Shown: one piece after another, positions 1 through 11,114 of the stretch
Layout: each line of letters begins with the position of its first letter
How positions within the stretch are numbered: position 1 is the first letter of the stretch
From: Sipunculus nudus
Lineage: Eukaryota > Annelida > Sipuncula > Golfingiida > Sipunculidae
DNA length: 64,000 nucleotides
Direction: 5' to 3'
Assembly: GCA_026874595.1 (NCBI GenBank)
Contig: CM049313.1
Coordinates: 45,910,659-45,974,658, forward strand
The notes under the pieces: generated by a model
What the model was told of the DNA's origin: nothing
Database searches by the model: none
The model's input: the letters and a program-made list of their open reading frames with translations, nothing else
Program-made: the position numbers and the translations under genes

Positions 1-526
1 AAATTTTTTGGATTTTTTTTCTCTATTTTTGAGACCTTTAAGGATGCTGTCATCTGTTAACGTGGCACAAATTGTAACAATTGTAACAACTGGACCTAGA
101 ATCTTCATTCTTGTCATGCAAGGAGACCCGTGAGAGTGTCTGTGGAAATCTGAAATTAGGTCTCTGTTACCCATATCCTTCACGCTATAGGACTCCGAAG
201 TTTCCCTCAGAATAATGGAAAATTTGATACAAAAGCTGAAGTATCTGAACAATTAATGCAGAAATCACTATGATTCTGTGCATGAATGTTGACCATTAAG
301 TGTTTTTAATAGTTTCTGCAGACTGATGGAGCCACCTGTATTGTTTTTACAGTTTACGCATTTTTTCCCATATTTTGAGATATATAAATACAGAAACAAT
401 CTTGGCTTATTCTTTAATCTGTTTGATGCTTCAGTTGAATGGGTATATACTACCATTCAGATGATAAAATTTCCTTTTGCAAATCTCTTCCCAGTCAGCT
501 GAGCGTCATGACCCATGGGTCACTTG
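1..526 (+). mobile_element. Family Z element, 3' part (Z1)
   Basis: The left end lies outside the window. From about 55 to 300 the sequence matches another Z copy at 9010-9250 (shared 'GGCACAAAT', 'CTGAAATTAGGTC', 'TTTGATACAAAA', 'GAATNTTGACCAT'). The 3' end has the family structure: CAGCTGAGC at 496-504, the 12-bp palindrome GACCCATGGGTC at 510-521, then CTTG at 523-526 followed by TT. No transposase or Rep/helicase ORF is present, so it is non-autonomous. I read this as a Helentron-associated (HINE-like) element; the class assignment is inferred from the ends only. Confidence 0.7.
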
Positions 527-540
527 TTGTAAAATTGCAT

Positions 541-1866
541 TTATTGTATCCACCAAAACAGTTTTGCAGATAATATGTTTTTGACCGGCTTCCACCTCCT
601 ATGAGCGTTTGTTTCAGGAATAGAACTCTGAGACCACTGGAGAGATTTTTCTAAAACTTTACACAGTTATTGGGTAACATGTGAACTGGAGCCAAAACAT
701 TTTGCTATGACCTCTGACCTTTCCTCTCTCCAGTGCATCCATGTGTTTCTGTTTTGACACATTAACCAGCATATCTTCAAACTCGTTTGACCAACCAGGA
801 AAAAGAATTTGTACAAATGTAGCCCTTGGATAGCTTTATAACATACATAAAAACTGGTGGCGCCACCTGCAACCATTTTTGCACAGCGTCCAACTGTTCA
901 TCTGCCTTGGGATAAAATCAAACATGTCTTGGGAGTGGTTGACTCACTGCCTTAAATTGTGCATGTATATACATCTTTGATAGCTTTCTCATTTTGTGGC
1001 AGGTGGCGCCACCTTTCATGTTCAGGCTGCAGACATCCAGGCTTATATCTCAGGACTGGTTTGACATATCATCCTGAAATTGTGCATGTGTATTGATTAC
1101 ATATAGCTGTTTATCATACACAAAATTGGTGGTGCTACCTGCAGCCATTTTTGCATGGCGACCGTCTGTTTGTCTGCTGTGGGGGAAAATCACTCAATTC
1201 TCGGCAGTCTTTTGACTTACCTGCCTAAAATTTTGCATGAATAGACATCTTGGGTTGCTACATTAATGTTAACGCTGCAGACATCCATGCTAATAATATT
1301 AGTAATATCTCAGGACTGGTTTGACATATCATCCTGAAATTGTGCATGTGTATTGATTACATATAGCTGTTTATCATACACAAAATTGGTGGTGCTACCT
1401 GCAGCCATTTTTGCATGGCGACCGTCTGTTTGTCTGCTGTGGGGGAAAATCACTCAATTCTCGGCAGTCTTTTGACTTACCTGCCTAAAATTTTGCATGA
1501 ATATACATCTTGGGTTGCTACATTAATGTTAACGCTGCAGACATCCATGCTAATAATATTAGTAATATCTCAGGACTGGTTTGACATATCCCCCTTAAAT
1601 TGTACATGTGTATTGATCACATATAGCTGTTTATCATATACAAAATTGGTGGTGTCACCTACAACCGTTTTTGCACAGCGTCCTTCTGTTTGTCTGCTTC
1701 GGGATAAAATCACTCGTATACAAGCAGTGCCTTAATTTTGCATATGTTTACAACTTGTAAAGCTTTCTGGATAGTGTGGCAGCCACTCAATCCATGCCTC
1801 ACTTCACCCATCCCACACTTATTTCGGCAGATACATGTAGTGGCTTGTTGACGACCCGTATTCTAG
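541..1866 (+). mobile_element. Family X element (X1)
   Basis: It starts with a sequence close to GTATCCGCCAAAACAG (a hairpin-forming CAAAAC/GTTTTG pair) and ends with a degenerate GGCGGATAC inverted partner followed by CTAG at 1863-1866 and TTTT. The interior is built from modules headed by GGTGGCGCCACC (perfect at 856-867 and 1002-1013) and continuing CTGCAACCATTTTTGCACAGCG. It begins 15 bp after the end of Z1. It has no coding capacity. A short ORF inside is a by-product of the modules. Confidence 0.75.
1041..1800 (+). repeat. 260-bp tandem array inside X1
   Basis: The landmark TGTGCATGTG recurs at 1081, 1341 and (as TGTACATGTG) 1601, an exact 260-bp spacing. Copies 1 and 2 are nearly identical, including TAATAATATTAGTAATATCT before the next copy, so that duplication is recent. 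Copy 3 is more diverged. Each unit is two half-modules of about 130 bp, each opened by a GGTGG.G..ACC motif. Confidence 0.85.
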
Positions 1867-2007
1867 TTTTAAATGTCTTAAATTTACGTCTTAAGTAAGA
1901 ATTGAATTGAGATTTGAATAAAAGTTAAATATTCAATAATTGAATCGATTCTAAGGGTCCCACATTTCACAGGTCTAATCTGAGGAGTAGTTTTGACCTG
2001 TCCGAGT
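1867..2007. other. Short non-coding spacer
   Basis: AT-rich single-copy-looking DNA between X1 and the W1 MITE. I see no ORF, splice-flanked exon or RNA motif here. Confidence 0.5.
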
Positions 2008-2200
2008 CAGGGGCAGATTTAGGAAAAGGAGGGGGGGGGGGGTCCAACCCAGGAGGACTTATGAAAATCTTAAAAAAAGGTCATCACGTCTGGAAAAGGG
2101 GGATCCAGGCCGCAAAATTACGTCTAAAACCCCTTAAAATAGGTTGCTTCGGGTGAAAAAGGGGGGGTCCGGACCCCCCCCCCCCCTGGATCCGCTTCTG
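2008..2200 (+). mobile_element. Family W MITE, copy 1 (hAT-like)
   Basis: About 190 bp with imperfect terminal inverted repeats: CAGGGGCAGATTTAGG at the left and CCTGGATCCGCTTCTG at the right (ideal terminus CAGGGGCGGATCCAGG). The centre carries long G and C runs that pair with each other. Two further copies occur at 32841 and 36291. The CAGGG-type terminus resembles hAT elements. No ORF, so non-autonomous. Confidence 0.75.
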
Positions 2201-2634
2201 CAATATATGTCAGAATTTATTTGCTCCTAAATATTCTTAGAATTTATAAAATTTGAGATGGGAAATTTTACATTTTCAAAGGTATAAATATTAAGAAAAA
2301 GTGGAGAAACCTTTAACCATAAAATTGAACCAATTTGCCATATAACTGTCATCTTGCCAAGAATAGTATAAATTCACAAGTTTCAGAAATGTTGGCTTAC
2401 TTCACCGTCATCCTGTAAAATTCAGAATAATCTATGTACTCTGGTTTGGTCTATCTGTGCAAATAGTACACATAATAAGTCCTGTCATTAATCTAGAGTT
2501 TCTTATGTTTTAGGTTTTAAGATGGACACCAAAAAATATTGAAATAAAAAATTAAGTGTGATACTTTAACAAAGAAACCCATGTTGCGAGAGTGCAGTGA
2601 TTTATTACCTGTTGAGTAATATTGTTAGCTCAGC
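2201..2634. other. Non-coding AT-rich stretch
   Basis: AT-rich DNA between W1 and Z2. No ORF above background and no recognised repeat. Confidence 0.5.
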
Positions 2635-4221
2635 TGACTAGAAGTCATCTGAGCTATAGTCGTGGTCCATTTTCCGTCGTCCGTCCGTCCGTCCGTCCGT
2701 AGATGTGGCACGTTTTGAAACCGTTAGACCTAGGAATCCAAAATTCGGCATAATGTTAGATGTCCCCAATATCTCCTACCAAGCTGAAAACTGGGTCTTT
2801 GCGAATTTGTTCCTCAGAGAAATTAAGGAAAAACCTCAATATTTTATTAAAAACCTATTTTCACACTTCAGTACTGCCTAATATCAAAACCACTCATCTT
2901 TTTTTCCTCATATTTACCATAAATATTCCTCTATATAGTTCCTATATACATGCCAGAAATAAGGTTTGTATTATATAATGTAAAAAAGTTATGGGCTCAA
3001 ACATAATGCATTTTGTAAAAAATCAGGAAAGATATTTGATCGCTTAACACAAAACATGTTAAAACTAAGAACTTTTTTTTCCCAGTAATATAACTTTAAT
3101 TAATCAAATTTAAATTGTATACCCAAAATTAGATCAAAATCTTTTAAATTTTTTAAAATATTAGCAAAAAAAAAATGGTGTCTTAAATTTTGCCCAACTT
3201 TGGCCACAGCACATTTTGTTTCCTGTAAGTACTGTGGATTTAATTTTCACAGCATGTGCACATAAGGATTTAATCTGATAAAATCTAAAATTTGAAAATA
3301 AAAGCTGCAAAATTAGGCTAGTCATTGAATTTTTTTTGGAGGCTCTTGTTGTATTCCCTTTGTCAAGCAGTCCACTTTGGTCACTGTAGGTCATTCAGTG
3401 CAGCTTTCTATGCTCCAAAGGCTGTTGGCATAATGTTATGCAATCTCATCACTAGGGCAAGCCCTCTCCACTGAGTTGAGCTTGATCAGGCTGTCTGCAG
3501 TTAATACCATACCACAGGGAGCCTTTTTCTCCCCCCCCCCCCCCACCCTATTCTGTTGACAGACCTGTACTATGAACTAGATGAATCTTAAAATTAAAAT
3601 TTTTTCAGCAACGAGCAGTAACAACGGAGACCCCTCCCCCACCCACCCCTTCAATACACATGACTAATAAACAAGATGAGACTTGGAAAATTTTAGATTT
3701 TTTTTTTAAGAAAACAATTTTAGGAATTTAATCCTAATATTCAAATGTGATAAAATATTAGGATCTAATGTAAGTGCTTACTGACAAGATTTAAGAAGAT
3801 ATAAATACTTTGTAGCATTTCATTCATATCTCTTAAAGTTGGCGGGGCCTAGGTGTGAATAACACTGTTAACTTAGTATTGAAATTAGGAATATTGGTCA
3901 AACTTTGTGGGATTAATTTTTAACTCATATGGCCATATATTTAACTTTTGAAAACTTAATTACCTTCACACATTAGTTGTTTATGAAATGTTACTTTTAT
4001 ATAACACTGCACGTAGGCCTATTTGTTCCCCTTGGTGCATCACTAAATGGTTTAGCTCATGTCCATTATTCTATAATTTACAGAGTTTCATTTTAGCAGG
4101 GCCATTTTCTCATAGCTTTTCCAATGATAATATACATGAAAAACCAAAAGAAATAAAAATATTTTGCAGTAACTAATATTTTCCAAAATTCAGCTGAGCG
4201 ATGTGACCCATGGGTCCCTTG
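2635..4221 (+). mobile_element. Family Z element, apparently full length (Z2)
   Basis: It opens with TTAGCTCAGCTGACTAGAAG and a (GTCC)n-like run near 2680. It closes with the inverted partner CAGCTGAGC (4191-4199), the palindrome GACCCATGGGTC (4205-4216) and CTTG (4218-4221). The left TIR GCTCAGCTG pairs with the right subterminal CAGCTGAGC. The interior is AT-rich with a C-run at about 3531-3544 and no protein-coding ORF. Length is about 1.59 kb. The middle could hide other old insertions that I cannot separate. Confidence 0.7.
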
Positions 4222-4870
4222 TCTATAAACTGTTGTGAAAATTGTTTAAATCCAAGCTCTGATTTAATTACAAACCCGTTAACATAAGAAAAATTTGCAT
4301 TTATATACAGAGAAAACCTTTGATTTTCAAATGCAAGTGCAATATGAAAAAAGTTTCTCAGGTTAACCTTCATTAAAATTCATGGATAATATTCAGATAA
4401 TATAATTAAATATGATTGGTTTCAGCAGCTTCATCACTTTTCAATGTGCACACGTCTTGATTCCAAAACTTATGGCAAAATGAGGAGTTCAGTTGCAGAT
4501 GTATTTGTAAGTGTAGTTGCATTTTACACAAATAAATATACATTTGAATTTAAATGCGCTTAGTCATATTTGAACCCAGCCCCGTTCAAATTGAGTAACA
4601 CTGATTCACTATTTATTTATAAATCGAAAGGAGTCTTTCATGATACAGAATCTTTAATAAAACTTCCTTTAAAAAATGTGCAGTCGCAAAAGTGAAAGGG
4701 AAGTGGGCGCATCCGATCTCCACTGGGTTTTTTACCTAATATGAATTTAAGCCACTTTGATAATTATCAGATATTCTTAAAACTGTACACTCTTTGGATT
4801 GGTTGCCGAGGTCCAGCAGGTAACCCTCCAGTTACCATCCGGTGGCGACATCTCTTCACAAACTTTGAAC
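4222..4870. other. Intergenic, no gene seen
   Basis: Low-complexity AT-rich DNA without recognised repeats or convincing ORFs. It becomes more GC-rich toward the promoter-like segment that follows. Confidence 0.5.
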
Positions 4871-4879
4871 TAACATCAC

Positions 4880-5310
4880 TGCCAAGAAATTGCACCAATA
4901 GAAAACGTCCCCGTAGCCAATATTTAAAAGGCAAAGGTCGTTCATAACTATCCAAGAGTGGTGGGTTGAACGTAAGGGACGGCTGGTGCCGATCTGGAGT
5001 GTGGGTCAGTTCTGGTGGCATCAGTGCAGAGGAACCGAAGAGGCAAAACTGATGTTGTTGCTGCTTATGATCCCTTGAAATTCCTTCAGTTTAATGATAA
5101 TTTAAAGGGCCTATAAGTCCGTGAAAATATTGCTTTTTTCCTGAGACGTCTTTGGGAAAGTGTTGGGTTTTGTTACATATTATGTAGTGTGATTGTTACA
5201 TAATTATGTTATATCTCTATTTGTAACCCTCCTGTAAGCGGAGTATTGGCTATAGACACAATAGTAAAAACTATTTAAATAAAGTCCTTGAAATTTGCTG
5301 TAGGTAGGTG
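4880..5310 (+). promoter_or_regulatory. Possible promoter and short transcript with poly(A) signal
   Basis: Two CCAAT-type motifs (ACCAATAG near 4895, AGCCAATA near 4915) lie just upstream of the TATA-like TATTTAAAAGG (about 4920). About 30-50 bp downstream is transcript-like sequence with a donor-like AAC|GTAAGG near 4970. A short open frame then reads into ...AAYDPLKFLQFNDNLKGL and stops near 5110, and an AATAAA signal follows at about 5279. I do not recognise the peptide. It may be a small gene, a terminal exon or chance. The bases are seen; the function is inference. Confidence 0.25.
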
Positions 5311-5386
5311 TAGCCCTACCAACCCTGTAAATAAGTAAAGGCATCTGCAGGTGTTACTGGGAACACTGGACTGTGGCTAGATTTGT

Positions 5387-5425
5387 GAGCTCAGCTGATC
5401 AGTAAGTGTGCTCAGCTGAATCGAT
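5387..5425 (+). repeat. Family Z 5' end fragment
   Basis: GAGCTCAGCTGATCAGTAAG matches the Z 5' terminus and is followed by a second GCTCAGCTGA. Only the terminus is present, next to the 168-bp tandem repeat. Confidence 0.5.
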
Positions 5426-5454
5426 TATCATCGTCATCGACCACCCTGCGAGTA

Positions 5455-5790
5455 CGTGGAGGTGATCAAGTGTCAAGCCACTTCCGCTCTGTCATCAAGG
5501 ACATCGACTGTGTCGTTGGCGGGTTTAATGTCATTACAGATTACACAACGTATTTATCTATCAGTCTGACAAAACTGACACATACCATATATATCAGCTT
5601 AACGAAAACGGTCATTTATTCACGTGGAGGTGATCAAGTATCAAGCCATCACCGCTCTGTCGTCAAGGACATTAACTGTGTCGTCGGCGGTTTTACTGTC
5701 ATTACAGATTACACAACGTAATACCTATCAGTCTGACAAAACTGACACAATACCATAAATATCAGCTTACGAAAACGGTCATTTATTAAT
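5455..5790 (+). repeat. 168-bp tandem repeat, two copies
   Basis: CGTGGAGGTGATCAAG starts at 5455 and again at 5623, and GTCATTTATT recurs at 5611 and 5779, both exactly 168 bp apart. The copies differ by scattered substitutions, so the duplication is not brand new. The unit length is in the range of satellite monomers. An open frame of 83 codons across the copies is a by-product. Confidence 0.85.
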
Positions 5791-6080
5791 TTTAACGAGA
5801 ATCTTTTGTTTCTTGAAGCATCTTAATAAAATTCAGGGAAATTGTGATAAAGTAATTTTTCTCTTCGCCTACGTCGTTTCTATCGGGATTTAGTATAAAT
5901 GAAACTTGTGGAGAAATTGCCTCCTTTTATTGAAAATAGCCATAGACATGTCACTGTTTTTGCTGTTATTTCTTTCCTCGAAAGGGCGAATGTATTGACA
6001 TGGTCAAATCACAAAGCAAATATTGAGTTCTTGACCCCTCAAAAAGGAAGAACTTGCACAGCTCAGTAACTAATAATTTA
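5791..6080. other. Spacer before the nested repeat block
   Basis: Non-coding sequence; I see nothing recognisable in it. Confidence 0.5.
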
Positions 6081-6360
6081 TTTGTATCCGCCAAAACAAA
6101 GTTTTTGCGTGGCGTCCATCCATGCGTTTGCCACTAATTTGGGCTGAACTTGTGCATGTCCATAGATCTTGCATACCTCGATCTGGTATTCAGGACTGGT
6201 GGCGCCATCTGCAATCGTTTTCGTGTGGCGTCCATTCACCTTTGCTCTAGATGAAAATTGCTCATATCTCAGGAGTGGTTCGATATATTGGTCTGAAATC
6301 TGGTATGAACATCAATCTTGGAGAGTTTTGTCGTAGACTAAACACCTACCTTAACTTTTT

Positions 6361-9300
6361 TTTTTAGCGAACCTGTGAGCTTATGCGATGGTGTGGCGTC
6401 GTCCGACGTCCGTCGTTCGTCGTCTGTACGTTAACCCATACTATCTTGAAAACGGCAAGAGTTAGCATCACTAAATTCTATGCGAAAAATTAGTCATCTA
6501 AAAAACTCTATCGGATTTTGCTAATTTTTTGGCTAACTGCATTTTCTTAGATTTCATAGGGAAAAGCTAAAAAAGCTTTAAAAAATCTTCTTCTCCGAAA
6601 CTGTTGAGCCAAATTGTCCAATGTTTCACAGAAATGATCCCTGGAACAATCTCTCTCTAGTTTGTTCGAATGGTTTAAGTTCGGTGATTTTTGGCCGAGT
6701 TACAGCTAGTTGAACTTAGTTATCTGTCCAAAAAAAGCATACTAAAATTACTTAGAAATGGCTGGAGATATCATCATCAAATTTTATGCCAATGTTGGTC
6801 ACATGAGTCATATCTGAAATTGAGGTATTGGTGGCGCCACCTGCATTGACCTTTTTTTGTACGGGGTCATCAGTGCCCGTATCATACTGACAGCTACAAA
6901 AAACATCTTCTCTGAAACCATATGGCCAAATTGTTTAATAGCGCACAGAAATGATCCTAGGGTAGTGCTTTCTGAAGTTTGTTCAAATTGTCTTAATTCA
7001 GGGAAGCTGAATTTAGTAATATGCCATAACAGCCCATTTTAGCTCAGTGGCTACAAAGATCTTCTTCTCAAAAACCACAGGGCCTTATTCTTAAATCTCA
7101 CACATTAATTATCCTTAGATGTTGATAATTCAAGTTTGTTCAAATGTTTTGGTTCAGTGAATTTTGGCTGAGTTATGGGAAGCTTAACTTAGCCATTATG
7201 CTTTATTTTCCCATATGAGTTATAAACCTGCAAAAAGGTTTTTCGACTGACGCCATGGAGGCCAATTTGTTTAATATTTTACAAGAAAAAAATCACCTGA
7301 ATAATTCTTATAATAATTGTCTTTTAAGGTTCCAAAGAATGAATTTTGGCTGAATTATAAAGAATTGAATTGAGTCATTTTACCATATATGTTAGCTGTG
7401 TGAAGCAGATACATCTAGCCTGAAACTAGTTTATCAGCATCCGTTACATCATGCCTCCAGACATTCAGATTTCAGGTTATCTATGGTTAATATTGATAGG
7501 AATGGTTTTTTTTTTAAAAACTTTTAAAAAATGTACAGTTATGTTTTTAGATATTCCTTATACCAGGCAATGTTTACAATCACAAGCATACGTTAACCCA
7601 TACTATTTCGAAAACGACTGGAGCTAGCATCATGAAATTAAATGCAAAAAATTAGCCATCTGAAAAATCTGCATTTTTTTCAGATTTTATAGAGAAAAAG
7701 CTAAAAAAAATTTAAGAATCTTCTCCTCTGAAACGGTCAATCCAAATTTGTTCAATATTTCACAGAAATAATCTTTTATACCATCTCTCTCAAGTTTGTT
7801 CAAATGGTTCAAGTTCTATGAATTTTGGCCGAACTACAGGAAGTTGAACCTAGTCATCTGTCCAAAAAAAGTATACTGAAATGACAATCTCAGAAACGGC
7901 CAGAGCTATCGTCACAAAATTTTATGCCAGTGTTGGTCACATGAGTCATATATGAAATTCAGGTGGCGCCACCTACATTGACCCCTTCTTTGTATGGGGG
8001 TCATTGGTCTGTATATCTGTATATCAATCGATAATTTCGCAGGAAAAGCAGGAGCTACCATCCCAAATTTTATGCAATAATCTGTCACATAACAAATGTT
8101 GTGGTATTCAGCTTATTTATTTGCTAACTGCATTTACATAGATTTTATAGGGGAAAAGCTAAAAGACTTTTAAAAGTCTTCTTGTAAATGGTCCAGCCAA
8201 ATTGTTCAATATTTTACAGAAATGATCCCAGAGGCAAGCCCTCTCAAGTTTGTTCAAATGGTTTGCATTTGATGAATTTTAGTGGGGTTAAACGAATTTG
8301 AACAGTCATTTGGCACTCATGGGCACCATGTGATCACCTCATGGGTGTCATGCCCCTCAGGGCTGGAACCAATCTATTTATAGCTTTGGCAGAGTGCTAA
8401 CTGTATCAGATAAGGCAACAGGTCATTAGTTCACTTAGTGCAGCCAGGTACAGGTCAAAAGTTCACCTAGTCTAGCCAGTTGCAGGTCATGAGTTCACTC
8501 AGTGCATTAGCCTGAGCCAGCAAATTTGTCACAGTTCACTCGGGGCAACTGCCTTTCTCACCTAAGCCTGGTCAGCCCCATGCATCAGACTCAAGGTAAG
8601 TTTGATGTATTGGCCTGATATTATGACAATGTGTCTTTGATGGCTTTCTCGTTCATAAGAAAGGTGTCTACACCTACAATGACTTTTGCACAGTGTGTGA
8701 CTTTTGTGCCTGCTTATTTCTATAAAGGAATTTGATATATCATCCTGAAATTGGGCATATTTATACCTATTGAATAGCTTTTTCTCATACAAGACTGGTG
8801 GTGCCACCTACAATAATTTTTGCACAGTGTGTGTCCCTGCTTATTATTCAGGAGGGGTTTGATATATCAGTCTGAACTTGGGATATGTATATATCTATGA
8901 TAGCTTTGTTGTATACAAGACTGGTGGTGCCAGCTACAATCATTTTTAGCTCAGCTGACTGTAAGTCAACTGAGGTATAGTCCGTCGTCCGTCCGCACGT
9001 CCGGGCCTCCGGCAGTCCATTAACAGGGCACAAATCGTTACGGCTGGTCCTAGAAACTTCTAAGTGAAGATCCATGGAGGTCAATAAAAAATCTCCCGGG
9101 AAACCTGAAATTAGGTCACTGTGACCTATATCTATTGAGCTATGTGGCTTAAAATACCCCCAGAATAGAAAAAAATTTGATACAAAACCTCCAATATCTT
9201 GATCATTAATGCATGGTTTGGCATGAATCTTGCCTTGAATATTGACCATGACTAGTTTTGTCAGTTCCTGAAACGTTGTGGCGCCACATGTATTTTTTCC

Positions 9301-10653
9301 TTTATATACAAATATTTTTCTATTGATTTACTATAAAATGACAACAATAATGTCAGGTTCTCAGCTGTGATTACATCTGATGTCCAAAAACCTGGTGTGT
9401 TTATTGATCACAAGTGGATGCCCTATACTAATCACCCTGTCTGTCTGTCTGTCTCTTTGTCTCTCTATCTGTCCATCCGTCCATCCACACAAATTTGTTT
9501 CCAGATGATAACTCCAGGTTGTATTGACACATGGATTTCAAACTTGACTTATGTATGGCCCACCACTAACGCAAGAACCTATATGATTTTGGGGTCAAGA
9601 GGTCAAAGGTCAAGGTCACAAGACTCACTTAATTAAAAAGATTAAGGCTGCATTTTAAGCCAAGCTGTTCATTCCGAACTTTCCATCTTGCGCATTTAGC
9701 TGACTTGCAAGTATGGGGAGAGCATAAATTAATGTGGGGTCACAAGGTCAAAGGTCAAGGGGCCATCTTTCCAGATGATAACTCCAGTTTAGTTTGACAT
9801 ATTGGTTTCAAACTTAACTTATAAATGGCCCACCCCAAAATTAAGAACAAAGTCAATTTTGGGGTCCAACGGTCAAAGGTCAAGGTCACAGGACCCATTT
9901 CTTTAAAAGGAATGTGTATGCATTTGAAGCCAAACTTTTCATCTCAAACCTTCAATCTTCAAAATATTGCTAACCTGCCACTAGGGGAAGATTCTTTGAT
10001 TTTTGGGTCATAGGTCAAGGTCACAGGGCCCATCCATTCACAAGTTAGTTTATGGATGAAAATTCTGCTCCAGACTGGCTTCAAACTTGATTTAATAATG
10101 GCCAACTACATAAGTAAATTCATTTTGATTTTCAGGGTCCAGCGATCTAAGTTGAAGATCACAGAAGCCACATCTTAAAAAAGATTGTGAATGCACTGTA
10201 AATCAAACTTTTCATTCTGAACTTTCCAACGTTCACTCATACCTTACTTGCCCAAAGTGAGGAAACCTGTAGAATTTAAGGTTATCTGGTCAGAGGTCAA
10301 GGTCACTTTTTAAAAGATTGTTACAATAATCCTAATGCTGCAAGTTCAAGGATATTAAGTTCTAAGATTTTTTGGTCACAAGGTCATTGGTTAAGGTCAC
10401 AGGACTGTCATTCTGAAAAATTTCTTTAAAAATATCCTTATAGACAAATTCAGCTGAGCTTCGAGACCCATGGGTCCCTAGTTGTGTTGTGTGCACCCAT
10501 GCCAGTATTTCAACTGTGATGTTTGTGTAATTGTTTCTTATTCAAAATGTTACCTGCATTGTTCATATACATGAGAAGTAATGGTCCAGCATTGAAGCAT
10601 TATACCTGGTGTATTTCCCAATGCACAGGTTCGCATTAGGCCTGTAGGCCTTG
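6361..10653 (+). mobile_element. Family Y element (Y1), inserted in X2 and split by Z3
   Basis: The 5' end is TTTTTAGCGAACCTGTGAGC, sitting in a T-run of X2. The 3' end is CACAGGTTCGC (10624-10634), an AGGCCTGTAGGCCT hairpin (10638-10651) and CTTG ending at 10653. The 5' GCGAACCTGTG and 3' CACAGGTTCGC are an 11-bp perfect inverted pair. It matches Y2 (17411-21373) along its whole length. It also has a partial internal duplication absent from Y2: ACGTTAACCCATACTAT recurs near 6429 and 7590, and the GTCACATGAGTCATAT module near 6799 and 7936. Without Z3 it is about 2.75 kb. No transposition protein is encoded. Confidence 0.8.
8944..10481 (+). mobile_element. Family Z element (Z3), inserted in Y1
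   Basis: It starts TTTTAGCTCAGCTGACTGTAAG and ends CAGCTGAGC (10451-10459), GACCCATGGGTC (10465-10476), CTAG (10478-10481). The first 300 bp match Z1. The rest is a series of about 135-270-bp modules with AGGTCA repeats (9600-9618, 9745-9757, 9870-9888, 10005-10023) and a CTGT/CCAT short tandem run (about 9438-9490). A 133-codon minus-strand ORF (8848-9249) spans the junction with Y1 and is not a gene. Confidence 0.8.
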
Positions 10654-11008
10654 TTCTAGCATAAATTAATACCCTTTTCTCAGAAGTGATTTGCCATATT
10701 GGGCTGCAAGTATGCATGTCCATAGATCTTGGATACCTCCAACTCGTATTCAACACTAAGTGGCGCCATCTGAAAACGTTCTCGTGTTGCGTCCATCCGT
10801 CTGTTTGCTTTGGGTAAAAAACGCTCATATCTGAGGAGTGGATGGTTGTATCAATCTGAAATTTTGACATCCGTCTTGGATAGCTCTGTTGTAGACCAGA
10901 CAGGTGGCGATACCTGCTGTTCTGTTTTACAGAATACATTGATGCCCTTTTTCTCAGTAGTATATTGGTGTCTCGGCCTGAAATCTTGTATGGTGAATCT
11001 ATCTGTAG

Positions 11009-11048
<40 letters not shown>

Positions 11049-11114
11049 GATTGCACCCAGGCCTGTGTGATACGGCGGATACACGTATTCGCTTGTCGAC
11101 TTCCCATATTCTAG

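Larger units (their letters stand above)
6081..11114 (+). mobile_element. Family X element (X2), split by a nested Y element
   Basis: The left part (6081-6360) begins TTTGTATCCGCCAAAACAAAG. The right part (10654-11114) resumes the same module series ('CATGTCCATAGATCTTGGATAC', compare 6150-6175) and ends with GGCGGATACACGTATTCGC and CTAG at 11111-11114. The interruption is the complete Y1 element. A (GT)n run (11023-11046) lies in the right part. The 185- and 86-codon ORFs reading through the (GT)n are artefacts. Confidence 0.75.

Noticed and set aside
1041-1800. CRISPR-like array
   Set aside because: The 260-bp units are repeated as a whole with no short repeat and unique spacer pattern, and the genome is eukaryotic.
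8848-9249. 133-codon minus-strand ORF
   Set aside because: It spans the Y1/Z3 insertion boundary, so it cannot be an ancestral gene, and it has no recognised domain.
10550-11107. 185-codon minus-strand ORF
   Set aside because: It crosses the Y1/X2 junction and reads a (GT)n microsatellite as repeated Thr-His; an artefact.
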